DNA of 64,000 bases, taken from the NCBI GenBank assembly GCA_964448305.1, contig CAYUWB010000001.1, positions 1 to 64,000 on the forward strand, given 5' to 3'. This DNA comes from Thioglobus_C sp964448305 (GTDB lineage Bacteria > Pseudomonadota > Gammaproteobacteria > PS1 > Pseudothioglobaceae). The notes beneath the pieces are model-generated. The model searched no databases. It was given only the letters and a program-made list of their open reading frames with translations, and was not told the origin of the DNA. The position numbers and the translations under genes were made by a program. Shown piece by piece: positions 40,343 to 49,806 of this stretch (the stretch's first letter is position 1; every line of letters starts with the position of its first letter).

Positions 40343-42843
40343 CGCCACAACCAATCTATCGAAAAGATTATCAGCCAAGTGCGTATTTAATCCACACCAC
40401 GGCGTTAAGCTTTGATTTATCTGAAGATGAAACCATAGTCTCATCTAAGGTGCATTATTACCAAAATCCTAATTCGGTTAAGCAAGAGAGCACTTTGTTT
40501 TTAAATGGGGTTAATTTAGAATTAATGTCAATTTCGATAGAGGGTGTGCAACCGAGTTATCAGTTAGTTGATGAAGGGCTAGAGCTTAATGATTTGCCAG
40601 ATGAATTTGTATTGGAAATTACCACGCGCATTCATCCAGAGACAAATACTAGCTTAAATGGTTTGTACCAGTCTAGTGGTAATTTTTGCACCCAATGTGA
40701 GGCGCATGGGTTTAGGCAAATTACTTATTATCTTGATCGACCTGATGTGCTGAGTGTGTTTACCACACATATTAAAGCCAACTCTGAGCGTTATCCAGTG
40801 TTGTTGAGTAATGGTAATTTAATGAGTTCAAAACCAGGTAAAACAACCTGGTATGACCCCAGTCCAAAGCCTTGTTATTTGTTTGCTTTGGTGGCAGGTA
40901 ATTTTGCCGTATTAGAAGATACTTACACTACGATTAGTGGCAATGAAGTTGCATTAAAGATTTATGTTGAATCACATAATATTAATAAAACTCAGTTTGC
41001 GATGGATTCACTCAAGCGCTCATTTGCATGGGATGAACAGCGTTTTGGTCTTGAGTATGATTTAGATATTTATATGATTGTTGCTGTGGATGATTTCAAC
41101 ATGGGTGCAATGGAAAATAAAGGCCTTAATATTTTTAACTCTACTTACGTGTTAGCTAATCCAGAGACAGCAACTGATAAGGATTTTATCAATGTTGAGG
41201 CGGTGATAGGGCACGAATATTTCCATAATTGGACAGGCAATAGAGTAACTTGTCAGGATTGGTTTCAACTCAGTTTAAAAGAGGGGTTGACCGTTTTTAG
41301 AGATCAAGAGTTTACTTCTGATTTACATTCTCGATCAATTAAGCGCATTGAAGACGTGAATGGCTTGCGCACTTTCCAATTTTCCGAAGATGCTGGCCCA
41401 ATGAAACACCCGGTAAGACCAGAGTCATACATCGAGATGAATAATTTTTACACCTTTACTGTGTATGAAAAAGGCGCTGAAGTGATTCGTATGATTCACA
41501 CATTCTTGGGTGAGGCAGGATTTCAAAGTGGCATGAGACTTTATTTTGAGCGCCATGATGGTCAGGCAGTCACGATTGATGATTTTGTATCAGCCATGAG
41601 TGATGCCAATAATTTTGATTTTAAACCTTTTATGACTTGGTATTCACACTCAGGCACGCCTGAAGTTGAAGTGGAAACTAACTACAATGCCCAACAAAAA
41701 ATTTATACAGCAACTTTTAAACAAAAAGGCGAAGCTACTTATTATTTACCAATTCGTTATGGCTTGATGGATCAACAAGGTGAAGAGAGTGAGAAAGGTG
41801 TTTTAGTGCTTGATCAGGCGCAAAAAACCTTTGAATTTACAGACATTAAAGATGAACCAACGCCATCCTGGTTGAGAGGTTTTTCAGCGCCTATTAAATT
41901 AACTTCAGATCTTAATACTGAGCAAAAAATATTTTTATGTGAGCACGACACTGACGCTTTTAGTCGTTGGGATAACGCTCAAACATTATGGTTATTGTTA
42001 ATCCTTCATCCTGAGCAGATTGATGAAGAAGCATTGTTCAATGCTTTTGAAAATATCCTCACTAAAGAAACTGACAGCGCCTTGGTTAGTGAATTATTAA
42101 CACTGCCATCAGAAAGATTGATTCATTTACAAATGGATGAGATTAATGTGGTTGAAGTTAGGCAAAAACGAGAGGCGGTTATCGATAAGATTGCTCAGCG
42201 CTTTAAGTCTATCTTGTTAAGTATTTATAACAAGTTGAATACTGCTGATACGTTTGAACTAACACCAAAAGCAGTAGGAGGGAGATCATTAAAGAATGTT
42301 TGTTTGTTTTATTTGGTTAAAACCGGTGAATTTGAGTTGGCTTATCAAGGGTTTGAGTTGGCTAATTGTATGAGTGATCGTTTGAGTGCTTTTAACGCTT
42401 TATTGTCTGTTGATAACATGTATCAAGATAAGGCAATTCAACAAATGTTTGACCTTTATCAGCAGGATGTTCAAGTAATGGATAAGTGGTTTGCTGCTCA
42501 AGCATTAGCACCTGGCAATGGTGTCAATAAGATTAAGCAACTCATGCAGCATGCGTTGTTTTCATTTAACACGCCAAATCGATTGCGCAGTGTGATTGGT
42601 AGTTTTTCCAGTAACTTTGTTCAATTTCATAACCAACAAGGTTATGAGTTATTAACCGAGGTTATTATTAAGCTTAATACTTCTAATCCGCAAATTGGTG
42701 CGCGATTGGTGAGTATTTACAACCATTGGAAGCGCTACACACCTGAGTTGCGTGAATTGCAAAAACAGCAGTTAGAAACTATCTTAAACACTGATGATTT
42801 ATCTAATGATGTTTTTGAAATTGTACAAGCAGCATTAAAATGA
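40330..42843 (+). CDS. pepN: Aminopeptidase N, apparently started at ATT
   Basis: An M1 zinc aminopeptidase. Motifs are GAMENKG, the zinc site HEYFHNWTGNR with the downstream Glu in LKEGLT, and the family C-terminal domain to the end (SNDVFEIVQAALK). Homology to E. coli PepN continues upstream of the GTG at 40450 (YRKDYQPSAYLIHTTALSFD), yet between the in-frame stop at 40264 and 40450 there is no ATG, GTG or TTG. The only well-placed start is ATT at 40330, seven bases after GGAG, giving MSTIAPQP and 837 aa. It overlaps uppP by 13 bases and pncC by ATGA. Confidence 0.9.
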   Translation: MSTIAPQPIYRKDYQPSAYLIHTTALSFDLSEDETIVSSKVHYYQNPNSVKQESTLFLNGVNLELMSISIEGVQPSYQLVDEGLELNDLPDEFVLEITTRIHPETNTSLNGLYQSSGNFCTQCEAHGFRQITYYLDRPDVLSVFTTHIKANSERYPVLLSNGNLMSSKPGKTTWYDPSPKPCYLFALVAGNFAVLEDTYTTISGNEVALKIYVESHNINKTQFAMDSLKRSFAWDEQRFGLEYDLDIYMIVAVDDFNMGAMENKGLNIFNSTYVLANPETATDKDFINVEAVIGHEYFHNWTGNRVTCQDWFQLSLKEGLTVFRDQEFTSDLHSRSIKRIEDVNGLRTFQFSEDAGPMKHPVRPESYIEMNNFYTFTVYEKGAEVIRMIHTFLGEAGFQSGMRLYFERHDGQAVTIDDFVSAMSDANNFDFKPFMTWYSHSGTPEVEVETNYNAQQKIYTATFKQKGEATYYLPIRYGLMDQQGEESEKGVLVLDQAQKTFEFTDIKDEPTPSWLRGFSAPIKLTSDLNTEQKIFLCEHDTDAFSRWDNAQTLWLLLILHPEQIDEEALFNAFENILTKETDSALVSELLTLPSERLIHLQMDEINVVEVRQKREAVIDKIAQRFKSILLSIYNKLNTADTFELTPKAVGGRSLKNVCLFYLVKTGEFELAYQGFELANCMSDRLSAFNALLSVDNMYQDKAIQQMFDLYQQDVQVMDKWFAAQALAPGNGVNKIKQLMQHALFSFNTPNRLRSVIGSFSSNFVQFHNQQGYELLTEVIIKLNTSNPQIGARLVSIYNHWKRYTPELRELQKQQLETILNTDDLSNDVFEIVQAALK

Positions 42844-43307
42844 AAATACAAAATTTAAGTGAGTTGTTAATTGGTAATTCTCTTACTATTTCAGTAGCAG
42901 AGTCTTGTACAGGTGGTAACTTATCGGCCTTGTTGACCAGTGTTTCAGGCTCCTCTACTTATTTTGACAGAGGTTATATTACCTATAGCAATCAAGCAAA
43001 AATGGACATGCTTAATGTTGATGATGAAGTTTTAGAGCGGTTTGGTGCTGTTAGTGAACAAACTGCTGCCCAGATGGTTGATGGCGTTATTCAAAATTCT
43101 CATAGTGACATTGCTGTGTCAATTACCGGTATTGCTGGACCAACAGGCGGCACAACAGAAAAGCCGGTTGGCATGGTATGCTTTGGATTTTGCATTAAAG
43201 ATAAACACTTTGTTGAAACTCAAAACTTTTCAGGCGATCGAGAATCTGTCGTGGCTAGTAGCGTTGATTTTGCTATACAAACCTTAGTTAATGAACTATC
43301 CGCATAA
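42840..43307 (+). CDS. pncC: Nicotinamide-nucleotide amidase PncC (CinA C-terminal type)
   Basis: A 155-aa stand-alone CinA C-terminal domain that deamidates NMN in NAD recycling. Motifs include VAESCTGGNLSALLTSVSGSS, YITYSN and SITGIAGPTGGT. The start overlaps the pepN stop (ATGA), and the end overlaps dusA by 17 bases. Confidence 0.9.
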   Translation: MKIQNLSELLIGNSLTISVAESCTGGNLSALLTSVSGSSTYFDRGYITYSNQAKMDMLNVDDEVLERFGAVSEQTAAQMVDGVIQNSHSDIAVSITGIAGPTGGTTEKPVGMVCFGFCIKDKHFVETQNFSGDRESVVASSVDFAIQTLVNELSA

Positions 43308-44268
43308 ATTTAGCGTTGCACCGATGATGGATTGGACCGACCGACATTGTCGGTATTTTCATCGACTCATGTCTAAGCATGCACAACTCTATACCGAAAT
43401 GATCACCAGTAAGGCTATTTTACATGGTGATAAAAATCGCCTACTAGACTACCACGATGGTGAACACCCATTGGTATTGCAACTTGGCGGTAGTGATCCA
43501 AGTGAGATGGCACAGTGCGCTAAAATTGCCCAGGATTGGGGTTATGATGAAGTTAATATTAACGCTGGCTGTCCATCAGATAGAGTGCAATCAGGTAGTT
43601 TTGGTGCTTGTTTGATGAACACGCCACAAGTAGTAGCGCAGTGTGTTGATGCAATGAAACAGGTAAGTGATTTACCGATTACTTTAAAGTCGCGTATTGG
43701 TGTTGATGATATGGAAAGCTATGAAGAGCTAGCTAACTTTATCACCACAGTTGAGCAAGCAGGTTGCGATACCTTTATTATTCATGCTCGCAAGGCTTGG
43801 TTAAAGGGCTTAAGTCCAAAAGAAAATCGTACAGTGCCGCCGCTTAATTACGACTGGGTCTATCAAATTAAGCAAGATTTTCCAAAACTAACCATTGGTA
43901 TTAATGGCGGTATTGCTCACCTAGAAGAGGCGATTAGCCATTTAGAGAAAGTAGACAGTGTCATGCTTGGTAGGGTGGTTTATCATCAGCCTTATTTGCT
44001 TTGTGATGTTGATACACAAATTTATCAACAAAACACACCAAGGATAAGTCGCGAACAAGTATTATTAGACTTTATTGAGTATATAAAAAATCAAAATAAT
44101 CAAGGGGTTCCAATTCGCTCAATGACGCGACATATTTTAGGCTTGTATCATGGGCAACCTAATGCTAAGAAATTTCGACAATTATTGAGTGGCACAACAG
44201 TTGAATTAAAGCATTTATACGAGTGGCTTGATTTTTCAGCGCAAAAAACAGAAGAGACAAATGGCTAG
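43291..44268 (+). CDS. dusA: tRNA-dihydrouridine synthase A
   Basis: A 325-aa FMN enzyme that reduces U20/20a in tRNA. The opening FSVAPMMDWTDRHCR, LQLGGSDP, the catalytic Cys in NINAGCPSDRVQSG and the HARKAWLKGLSPKENR segment are specific to DusA. It overlaps pncC and ftsA at its ends. Confidence 0.95.
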   Translation: MNYPHKFSVAPMMDWTDRHCRYFHRLMSKHAQLYTEMITSKAILHGDKNRLLDYHDGEHPLVLQLGGSDPSEMAQCAKIAQDWGYDEVNINAGCPSDRVQSGSFGACLMNTPQVVAQCVDAMKQVSDLPITLKSRIGVDDMESYEELANFITTVEQAGCDTFIIHARKAWLKGLSPKENRTVPPLNYDWVYQIKQDFPKLTIGINGGIAHLEEAISHLEKVDSVMLGRVVYHQPYLLCDVDTQIYQQNTPRISREQVLLDFIEYIKNQNNQGVPIRSMTRHILGLYHGQPNAKKFRQLLSGTTVELKHLYEWLDFSAQKTEETNG

Positions 44269-45499
44269 AGATGATAATTTTTTTGTAAGTGTTGATGTTG
44301 GCAGTCGCAAGACTGTTGTCTTGCTTGCTGAAGAAGTCAATGGCAGGCTAGAAGTTTTTGGTCATGGCGTTAGTGAATCTTTTGGGGTAAAGAAAGGTTT
44401 AATTAATGATGTTAAGTTGGCTGCTCAATCAATTAAAGAGGCAGCTAAAAAAGCTTATTTAAGTTGCAATACTGATTTTCACCATGTTAGTGTGAATATC
44501 TCTGATCCGCACTTAACTGTCATCAACCGAGAAGGTCAAATTTTTATTGCAGACGATGAAATCAGCGAGCAAGATTTAAATGCTGCCATTAAAACAGCGC
44601 GTGCCGTACCAACACCAACCAATAAGCAAGTCATTAACAGTGTGTCTAATTGTTATACACTTGATAAAGACCCGATTACCCATCAAGGTGTTGTTGTTGA
44701 TCAGCCAATTGGTCAAGAAGCCAAAACCCTAGAAGTCGCCATGCATATTGTGACAGTATCTAATCAATGTGTTAATGCAATTGAGCAAAGTGTCCGCGAG
44801 GGCGGTTTAGGTTTGCATAATATTGTGCTAAATTCTATGGCAAGTAGTGAAGCCTACATTGCACAAGATGAAAAAGACAGTGGCATTTGTCTGATCGACA
44901 TAGGTGCAGGTGTGACCAATTTTTCAGTTTTTACCAAAGGTGGTATTACTTATAGTGCCGTTATTCAAAATGGCGGCGACCAAGTAACTCAGGATATTGC
45001 TGATGCATTTGACACTTCTTTTAAAGAGGCAGAACAATTAAAGATTGAATATGGAAATGCACAAGCTAAAGCTATTCGAGAAGATAAGTTGATTAAATTC
45101 CAACAAATTGATGAACCTAAAGAGGTTGAGCATTATTTGTCCCATCAATCTTTAGTTGAAGTAATTGAGCAATCGTATTTAAATTTGTTTTCACAAATTA
45201 GACAAGATTTGAAAGCTAAAAAACTTTATCATTTATTAAAGTCTGGTTTTGTTTTAACAGGGGGCGCCTCTAAAATTCAGGGGTGTGATGCGTTGTTGTT
45301 AAGTTGTTTTAGCATTAGAGCCAAGCAAGGGCGCGTGAATACAGATAGAATTACAGCGGAACGTAGTCTTTTAGAGCCTGAGTATGCTTGTGCCTTAGGC
45401 TTGTTATTATTTGAATATGATGAATCAGATTTAAGAGTTGCACAAGAAGACAATAACAGCAATATCTTCGGTAAAATTAAACGACAATTTAAGTTTTAA
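44261..45499 (+). CDS. ftsA: Cell division protein FtsA
   Basis: A 412-aa actin-fold protein that tethers FtsZ to the membrane. Phosphate-1 segment VDVGSRKT is at residues 9-16, the SHS2/1C domain follows, IDIGAGVTNFSV is phosphate-2, and VLTGGASKIQG is near 330. A short amphipathic C-terminal helix (IFGKIKRQFKF) is the membrane anchor. The ATG at 44261 overlaps dusA by eight bases. ftsZ, which normally follows, is missing; lpxC comes next after nine bases. ftsQ is also not upstream. Confidence 0.93.
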   Translation: MARDDNFFVSVDVGSRKTVVLLAEEVNGRLEVFGHGVSESFGVKKGLINDVKLAAQSIKEAAKKAYLSCNTDFHHVSVNISDPHLTVINREGQIFIADDEISEQDLNAAIKTARAVPTPTNKQVINSVSNCYTLDKDPITHQGVVVDQPIGQEAKTLEVAMHIVTVSNQCVNAIEQSVREGGLGLHNIVLNSMASSEAYIAQDEKDSGICLIDIGAGVTNFSVFTKGGITYSAVIQNGGDQVTQDIADAFDTSFKEAEQLKIEYGNAQAKAIREDKLIKFQQIDEPKEVEHYLSHQSLVEVIEQSYLNLFSQIRQDLKAKKLYHLLKSGFVLTGGASKIQGCDALLLSCFSIRAKQGRVNTDRITAERSLLEPEYACALGLLLFEYDESDLRVAQEDNNSNIFGKIKRQFKF

Positions 45500-45508
45500 T
45501 ATTGATTT

Positions 45509-46420
45509 ATGATCAAACAAAGAACAATTAAAAAAACCGTTAAGGCCCGTGGCATTGGCATTCATAGTGGCAGTGTGGTTAACATGACGTTAATTCCTGC
45601 TGAGGCCGATCATGGTGTGGTGTTTAGACGCATGGATGTGGGCGGTAAATTGGTTAGAGCACACAATGCTTTTGTTAATGAGGTGGTTCTTTCTACGGGG
45701 CTAGAAAACCAAGGCGTTAAAGTCTCAACTGTTGAGCACTTGATGAGCGCTTTTTCAGCACTAGGTATTGATAATGTTTTAGTAGAGTTAGACTCATTTG
45801 AAGTGCCAATTATGGATGGTTCTTCAGCGCCATTTATTTTTCTAGTGCAATCTGCTGGCATTCAAGAGCAAGATGCGCACAAGCATTTTTTTGTTATTAA
45901 TGACACTATCCGGGTGGAAAATGGAGATTCTTGGGCGCAAGTTTCCCCTTATGATGGCTTTAAGGTGACACTTGAAATTGATTTTGACCATAAAAAAGTA
46001 AAGGAAAGTGGGCAAAAACTCAGTATTGATTTTGCACAACAATCCTATTTAAAAGAAATTTCCCGTGCAAGAACATTTGGCTACATGAGAGATGTAGAGA
46101 TGATGCAAAGACAAAACTTGGCACTTGGTGCGAGTATGGATAATGCTATTGCACTGAGTGATGACGATGTACTTAACGAAGATGGCATGCGTTATCAAAA
46201 CGAATTCGTTAAACACAAGATCTTGGACATTGTCGGTGATTTGTATTTATTAGGCTCTAATTTAATCGGACATTATGAAGGTTACAAAACCGGTCACTTA
46301 CTAAATGATCAGTTGTTATCAGCCATTCTTGAGCGACCGGATACCTGGTCAATTGAATCATTTGAATCTGAAAATTCTCCTATCCAATTCTACTCTGAAG
46401 ACTGGCAAAATTCCTTATAA
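45509..46420 (+). CDS. lpxC: UDP-3-O-acyl-N-acetylglucosamine deacetylase LpxC
   Basis: A 303-aa zinc enzyme committing to lipid A synthesis. Zinc ligands are in STVEHLMSA and in HKILDIVGD (H-x3-D). The opening TIKKTVKARGIGIHSG is the family start. Its presence implies a lipopolysaccharide outer membrane. It directly follows ftsA. Confidence 0.95.
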   Translation: MIKQRTIKKTVKARGIGIHSGSVVNMTLIPAEADHGVVFRRMDVGGKLVRAHNAFVNEVVLSTGLENQGVKVSTVEHLMSAFSALGIDNVLVELDSFEVPIMDGSSAPFIFLVQSAGIQEQDAHKHFFVINDTIRVENGDSWAQVSPYDGFKVTLEIDFDHKKVKESGQKLSIDFAQQSYLKEISRARTFGYMRDVEMMQRQNLALGASMDNAIALSDDDVLNEDGMRYQNEFVKHKILDIVGDLYLLGSNLIGHYEGYKTGHLLNDQLLSAILERPDTWSIESFESENSPIQFYSEDWQNSL

Positions 46421-46442
46421 ACTGCTGGTTATACCAAACACA

Positions 46443-46467
46443 CCTTAGGTATAATCTGAGGGTTTTT
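46443..46467 (+). terminator. Possible terminator/leader structure before ilvI
   Basis: CCTTAG and CTGAGG (one G-U) form a 6-bp stem followed by GTTTTTATT. The loop contains TATAAT (46450-46455), which could instead be a -10 element for ilvI. An upstream TTATACC (46429-46435) can pair with GGTATAA (46448-46454), which overlaps the loop, so the two pairings exclude each other. Confidence 0.45.
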
Positions 46468-46484
46468 ATTCTTTCAAACAAACA

Positions 46485-48218
46485 ATGAAGTTAAATGGCG
46501 CGCAAATATTGGTACAAAGCCTAAAGAACGAAGGTGTGGATCACATCTTTGGATACCCAGGCGGTGCCGTATTACATATTTATGATGCATTAGATGCGCA
46601 AGATGATATTAAGCATATTTTAGTTCGTCATGAGCAGGGCGCCACCCATGCAGCAGATGGCTATGCAAGAACTAGTGGCAAGCCAGGTGTGGTATTAGTA
46701 ACTTCAGGTCCAGGTATTACTAATGCTGTCACCGGTATTGCTACTGCACATATGGACTCCATTCCAATGGTGGTTATTTCTGGTCAAGTACCTTCGGCTC
46801 TGATTGGTAATGACGCTTTTCAAGAGGTGGATGCTGTTGGTATTACACGCTCATGTGTTAAGCACAATTTCTTAATTAAAGATATTAATCAAATTTCTTC
46901 AACCATTAAAAAAGCTTTCCATATTGCTAGCACGGGGCGTCCTGGGCCAGTATTGATTGATATCCCTAAAGATATCACTATTGCACAGATTGACGAACCT
47001 GCGTATGTCGATGCAGTTGATATGCGCTCATATCAGCCAATTGCTGATGGTGATGCAGAACAAATCGCTAAAGCAGCTGAGTTAATTTTATCGTCAAAAC
47101 AGCCCATTATTTATGCAGGCGGCGGTTGTGTGATTGGTAATGCAGATCAAGAGCTTAGAGAATTTACTCGCCAATTAAGTTTCCCGATTACTCAGACATT
47201 AATGGGTTTAGGTGCTTATCCAGCGAAGGATGATTTATTTGTAGGTATGTTAGGTATGCATGGCACTTATGAAGCCAACATGGCTATGCACGATTCAGAC
47301 TGTGTGATTGCGGTAGGCGCAAGATTTGATGATAGAATTACGGCAAATCTATCAAAATTCTGTCCAACAGCTAAGATTATTCACATCGATATCGACCCGT
47401 CTTCCATTGGTAAGAATGTTGCCGTTGATGTGCCAATTGTAGGTGAAGTTAAATCAGTGTTAAAGGATTTGATTCAAGCATTAAAAGGAAAGAAAACTGC
47501 TGATATTTCTTCTTGGTGGTCTCAAATTAAAGACTGGCGTGGTAAAGATTCATTAGCCTATCAAACTAAAGCAGGTGTTATCAAGCCACAATCTGTTATT
47601 GAGACATTATATGAAGTCACTAAGGGTGAAGCCATTGTGACGAGTGATGTGGGCCAGCACCAAATGTGGGCGGCTCAATATTATCATTTTAATGAGCCTC
47701 GTCGTTGGATTAACTCAGGTGGCTTAGGCACAATGGGCTTTGGTTTGCCAGCGGCTATGGGCGCAAAATTAGCAGAACCTAGTCGAGATGTGGCGTGTGT
47801 TACCGGTGAAGGCAGTATTCAAATGATGTTGCAGGAACTCTCAACTATGTTGCAATACAATACACCAGTAAAAATTATCAATCTTAATAATGGCTATTTA
47901 GGTATGGTGCGCCAATGGCAAGAATTTTTCTATGAAAAACGTTATGCCATGTCATACATGGATGCCTTGCCAGATTTTGTTAAGTTAGCTGAAAGCTACG
48001 GCCATGTGGGTATTAAAGTAGAAAAAGAAGAAGACCTTAAGCCGGCATTAATCGAAGCCTTCAAGCAAAAAGATCGTACTGTATTTTTAGACATTATGAC
48101 TGATCCAAGTGAAAATGTATTCCCAATGATTCCATCAGGTGCAGGGCATAACGAAATGTTGTTGGCTGGACGTGATGAAATGGCTTCAACTAATGATGAA
48201 GGTCTTAACCTAGTATAA
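46485..48218 (+). CDS. ilvI: Acetolactate synthase large subunit
   Basis: A 577-aa thiamine diphosphate enzyme, first common step of Val/Leu/Ile synthesis. The ThDP activation Glu is in VRHEQGATHAADGYAR, the FAD-binding central domain holds LGMHGTYEANMAM, and the metal/ThDP motif is GEGSIQMM...NLNNGYLG near 440-465. First gene of an ilvI-ilvH-ilvC operon. Confidence 0.94.
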   Translation: MKLNGAQILVQSLKNEGVDHIFGYPGGAVLHIYDALDAQDDIKHILVRHEQGATHAADGYARTSGKPGVVLVTSGPGITNAVTGIATAHMDSIPMVVISGQVPSALIGNDAFQEVDAVGITRSCVKHNFLIKDINQISSTIKKAFHIASTGRPGPVLIDIPKDITIAQIDEPAYVDAVDMRSYQPIADGDAEQIAKAAELILSSKQPIIYAGGGCVIGNADQELREFTRQLSFPITQTLMGLGAYPAKDDLFVGMLGMHGTYEANMAMHDSDCVIAVGARFDDRITANLSKFCPTAKIIHIDIDPSSIGKNVAVDVPIVGEVKSVLKDLIQALKGKKTADISSWWSQIKDWRGKDSLAYQTKAGVIKPQSVIETLYEVTKGEAIVTSDVGQHQMWAAQYYHFNEPRRWINSGGLGTMGFGLPAAMGAKLAEPSRDVACVTGEGSIQMMLQELSTMLQYNTPVKIINLNNGYLGMVRQWQEFFYEKRYAMSYMDALPDFVKLAESYGHVGIKVEKEEDLKPALIEAFKQKDRTVFLDIMTDPSENVFPMIPSGAGHNEMLLAGRDEMASTNDEGLNLV

Positions 48219-48220
48219 CC

Positions 48221-48703
48221 ATGAGACATATTATTTCAGTATTGTTAGAAAATGAGGCAGGTGCCTTATCAAGAGTTTCAGGGCTTTTCTCGGCGCGTGG
48301 TTTTAATATTGAGTCACTAACTGTGGCGGCAACTAACGATGAAACACTATCTCGTATGACGATTGTAAGTGTGGGCGATGATGGCATCATTGAGCAAATT
48401 GTGAAACAGCTTGAAAAACTTATTGACGTGGTTAAAGTCACTGATTTAACAGCAACAGAACATATCGAGCGTGAGCTTTTATTGGTTAAAGTTGATGTGG
48501 ATCCAAATACGCAAGCTGACATTGACCGACAAATTGATCAATTTTCAGCCAAGATTATTGATGTATCAGAAGATACTTACTTAATTGAACTTGCAGGACA
48601 AAGTAAAAAAATTAATGATTTTTTAGATTCACTAGATGCATCTAAAATTTTAGAGGTTTCTAGAACAGGCGTGACTGGCGTTTGTCAAAGAAGAGAAGGT
48701 TAA
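48221..48703 (+). CDS. ilvH: Acetolactate synthase regulatory subunit
   Basis: A 160-aa protein with an N-terminal ACT domain (ISVLLENEAGALSRVSGLFSARG, split here by position rather than gap) that binds Val, and a C-terminal half from ERELLLVKV. It starts two bases after the large-subunit stop. Confidence 0.94.
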   Translation: MRHIISVLLENEAGALSRVSGLFSARGFNIESLTVAATNDETLSRMTIVSVGDDGIIEQIVKQLEKLIDVVKVTDLTATEHIERELLLVKVDVDPNTQADIDRQIDQFSAKIIDVSEDTYLIELAGQSKKINDFLDSLDASKILEVSRTGVTGVCQRREG

Positions 48704-48721
48704 TAACATAAAGAGGAAAAA

Positions 48722-49720
48722 ATGAATAGATATTACGATAAAGATGCAGATTTAAACATCATTAAAGGCATGAAAGTTGCTATTATTGGTTATGGTTCAC
48801 AAGGCCATGCCCATGCAAATAATTTACAAGATTCTGGTGTAGAAGTTGTAGTTGGTTTGCGCTCAGGCTCTGCTAGTGAGAAAAAAGCAACAGGTGCTGG
48901 TTTAGCAGTTAAGTCAATTGAAGACGCAACTGCGTGGGCAGATTTAGTGATGATTTTAGCGCCGGATGAATTCCAAGCTAAGATTTATACTGATAATATC
49001 GAGCCAAATCTTAAAGAAGGTGCAACATTGGCATTTGCACATGGTTTAAATATTCATTTTGACATGATTACACCAAGATCCGATCTTAACGTTATTATGA
49101 TCGCACCTAAGGCGCCAGGCCATACAGTGCGTTCAGAGTTTGAGAAAGGTGGCGGTATTCCTGACTTAATCGCGGTACAGCAAGACGTATCTGGTACAGC
49201 AAAAGACATTGCATTGTCTTACGCATCAGCGATTGGTGGTGGCCGTACTGGTATTTTAGAAACAACCTTTAGAGAAGAAACAGAAACTGATTTATTTGGT
49301 GAGCAAGCAGTTTTATGTGGTGGTACAACAGCGTTAGTTCAAGCAGGTTTCGAGACATTAGTAGAAGGTGGTTACGAGCCAGAAATGGCATATTTTGAAT
49401 GTTTACACGAGCTAAAACTGATTGTAGATTTGATGTATGAAGGCGGTATTGCCAACATGCGTTATTCAATTTCAAATACAGCAGAATACGGCGATGTAAC
49501 TCGTGGCCCACGTATTATTACCGATGACACTAAAGTAGAGATGAAGAAGATCTTAGGCGAAATTCAAGACGGTTCATTTGCTAAAGAGTTTGTGGCTAAT
49601 GTTGGCGACTTACCAGCACGCCGCGAAGTTCAACGTCAGCATAAAATTGAACAAGTGGGTGAGTCACTTAGATCAATGATGCCTTGGATTAATAAAATTG
49701 TCGATCAGGATAAAAACTAA
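48722..49720 (+). CDS. ilvC: Ketol-acid reductoisomerase, class I
   Basis: A 332-aa short-type enzyme. The NADPH Rossmann motif GYGSQGHAHANN is at about 23-34 and the knotted metal-binding domain includes ETDLFGEQAVLCGG and the SNTAEYGD segment. AAAGAGGAAAAA precedes the ATG. It is followed by a strong terminator. Confidence 0.95.
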   Translation: MNRYYDKDADLNIIKGMKVAIIGYGSQGHAHANNLQDSGVEVVVGLRSGSASEKKATGAGLAVKSIEDATAWADLVMILAPDEFQAKIYTDNIEPNLKEGATLAFAHGLNIHFDMITPRSDLNVIMIAPKAPGHTVRSEFEKGGGIPDLIAVQQDVSGTAKDIALSYASAIGGGRTGILETTFREETETDLFGEQAVLCGGTTALVQAGFETLVEGGYEPEMAYFECLHELKLIVDLMYEGGIANMRYSISNTAEYGDVTRGPRIITDDTKVEMKKILGEIQDGSFAKEFVANVGDLPARREVQRQHKIEQVGESLRSMMPWINKIVDQDKN

Positions 49721-49740
49721 ATAGATTTTTTTTGTTCGTC

Positions 49741-49768
49741 AAACGCCCAACTTAGTTGGGCGTTTTTA
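49741..49768 (+). terminator. Rho-independent terminator after ilvC
   Basis: AAACGCCCAAC and GTTGGGCGTTT form a perfect 11-bp stem with a three-base loop followed by T residues, 20 bases after the ilvC stop. Confidence 0.92.
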
Positions 49769-49786
49769 TTTATCCAGGCAGAACTA

Positions 49787-49806
49787 TATAGCGCTATAAT
49801 CTCAAT
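49787..49806 (+). promoter_or_regulatory. Probable pssA promoter with palindrome at the -10
   Basis: TATAAT (49795-49800) ends six bases before the pssA ATG and overlaps the perfect palindrome TATAGCGCTATA (49787-49798). No ribosome site lies between, so transcription would begin at or next to the start codon. Confidence 0.5.
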
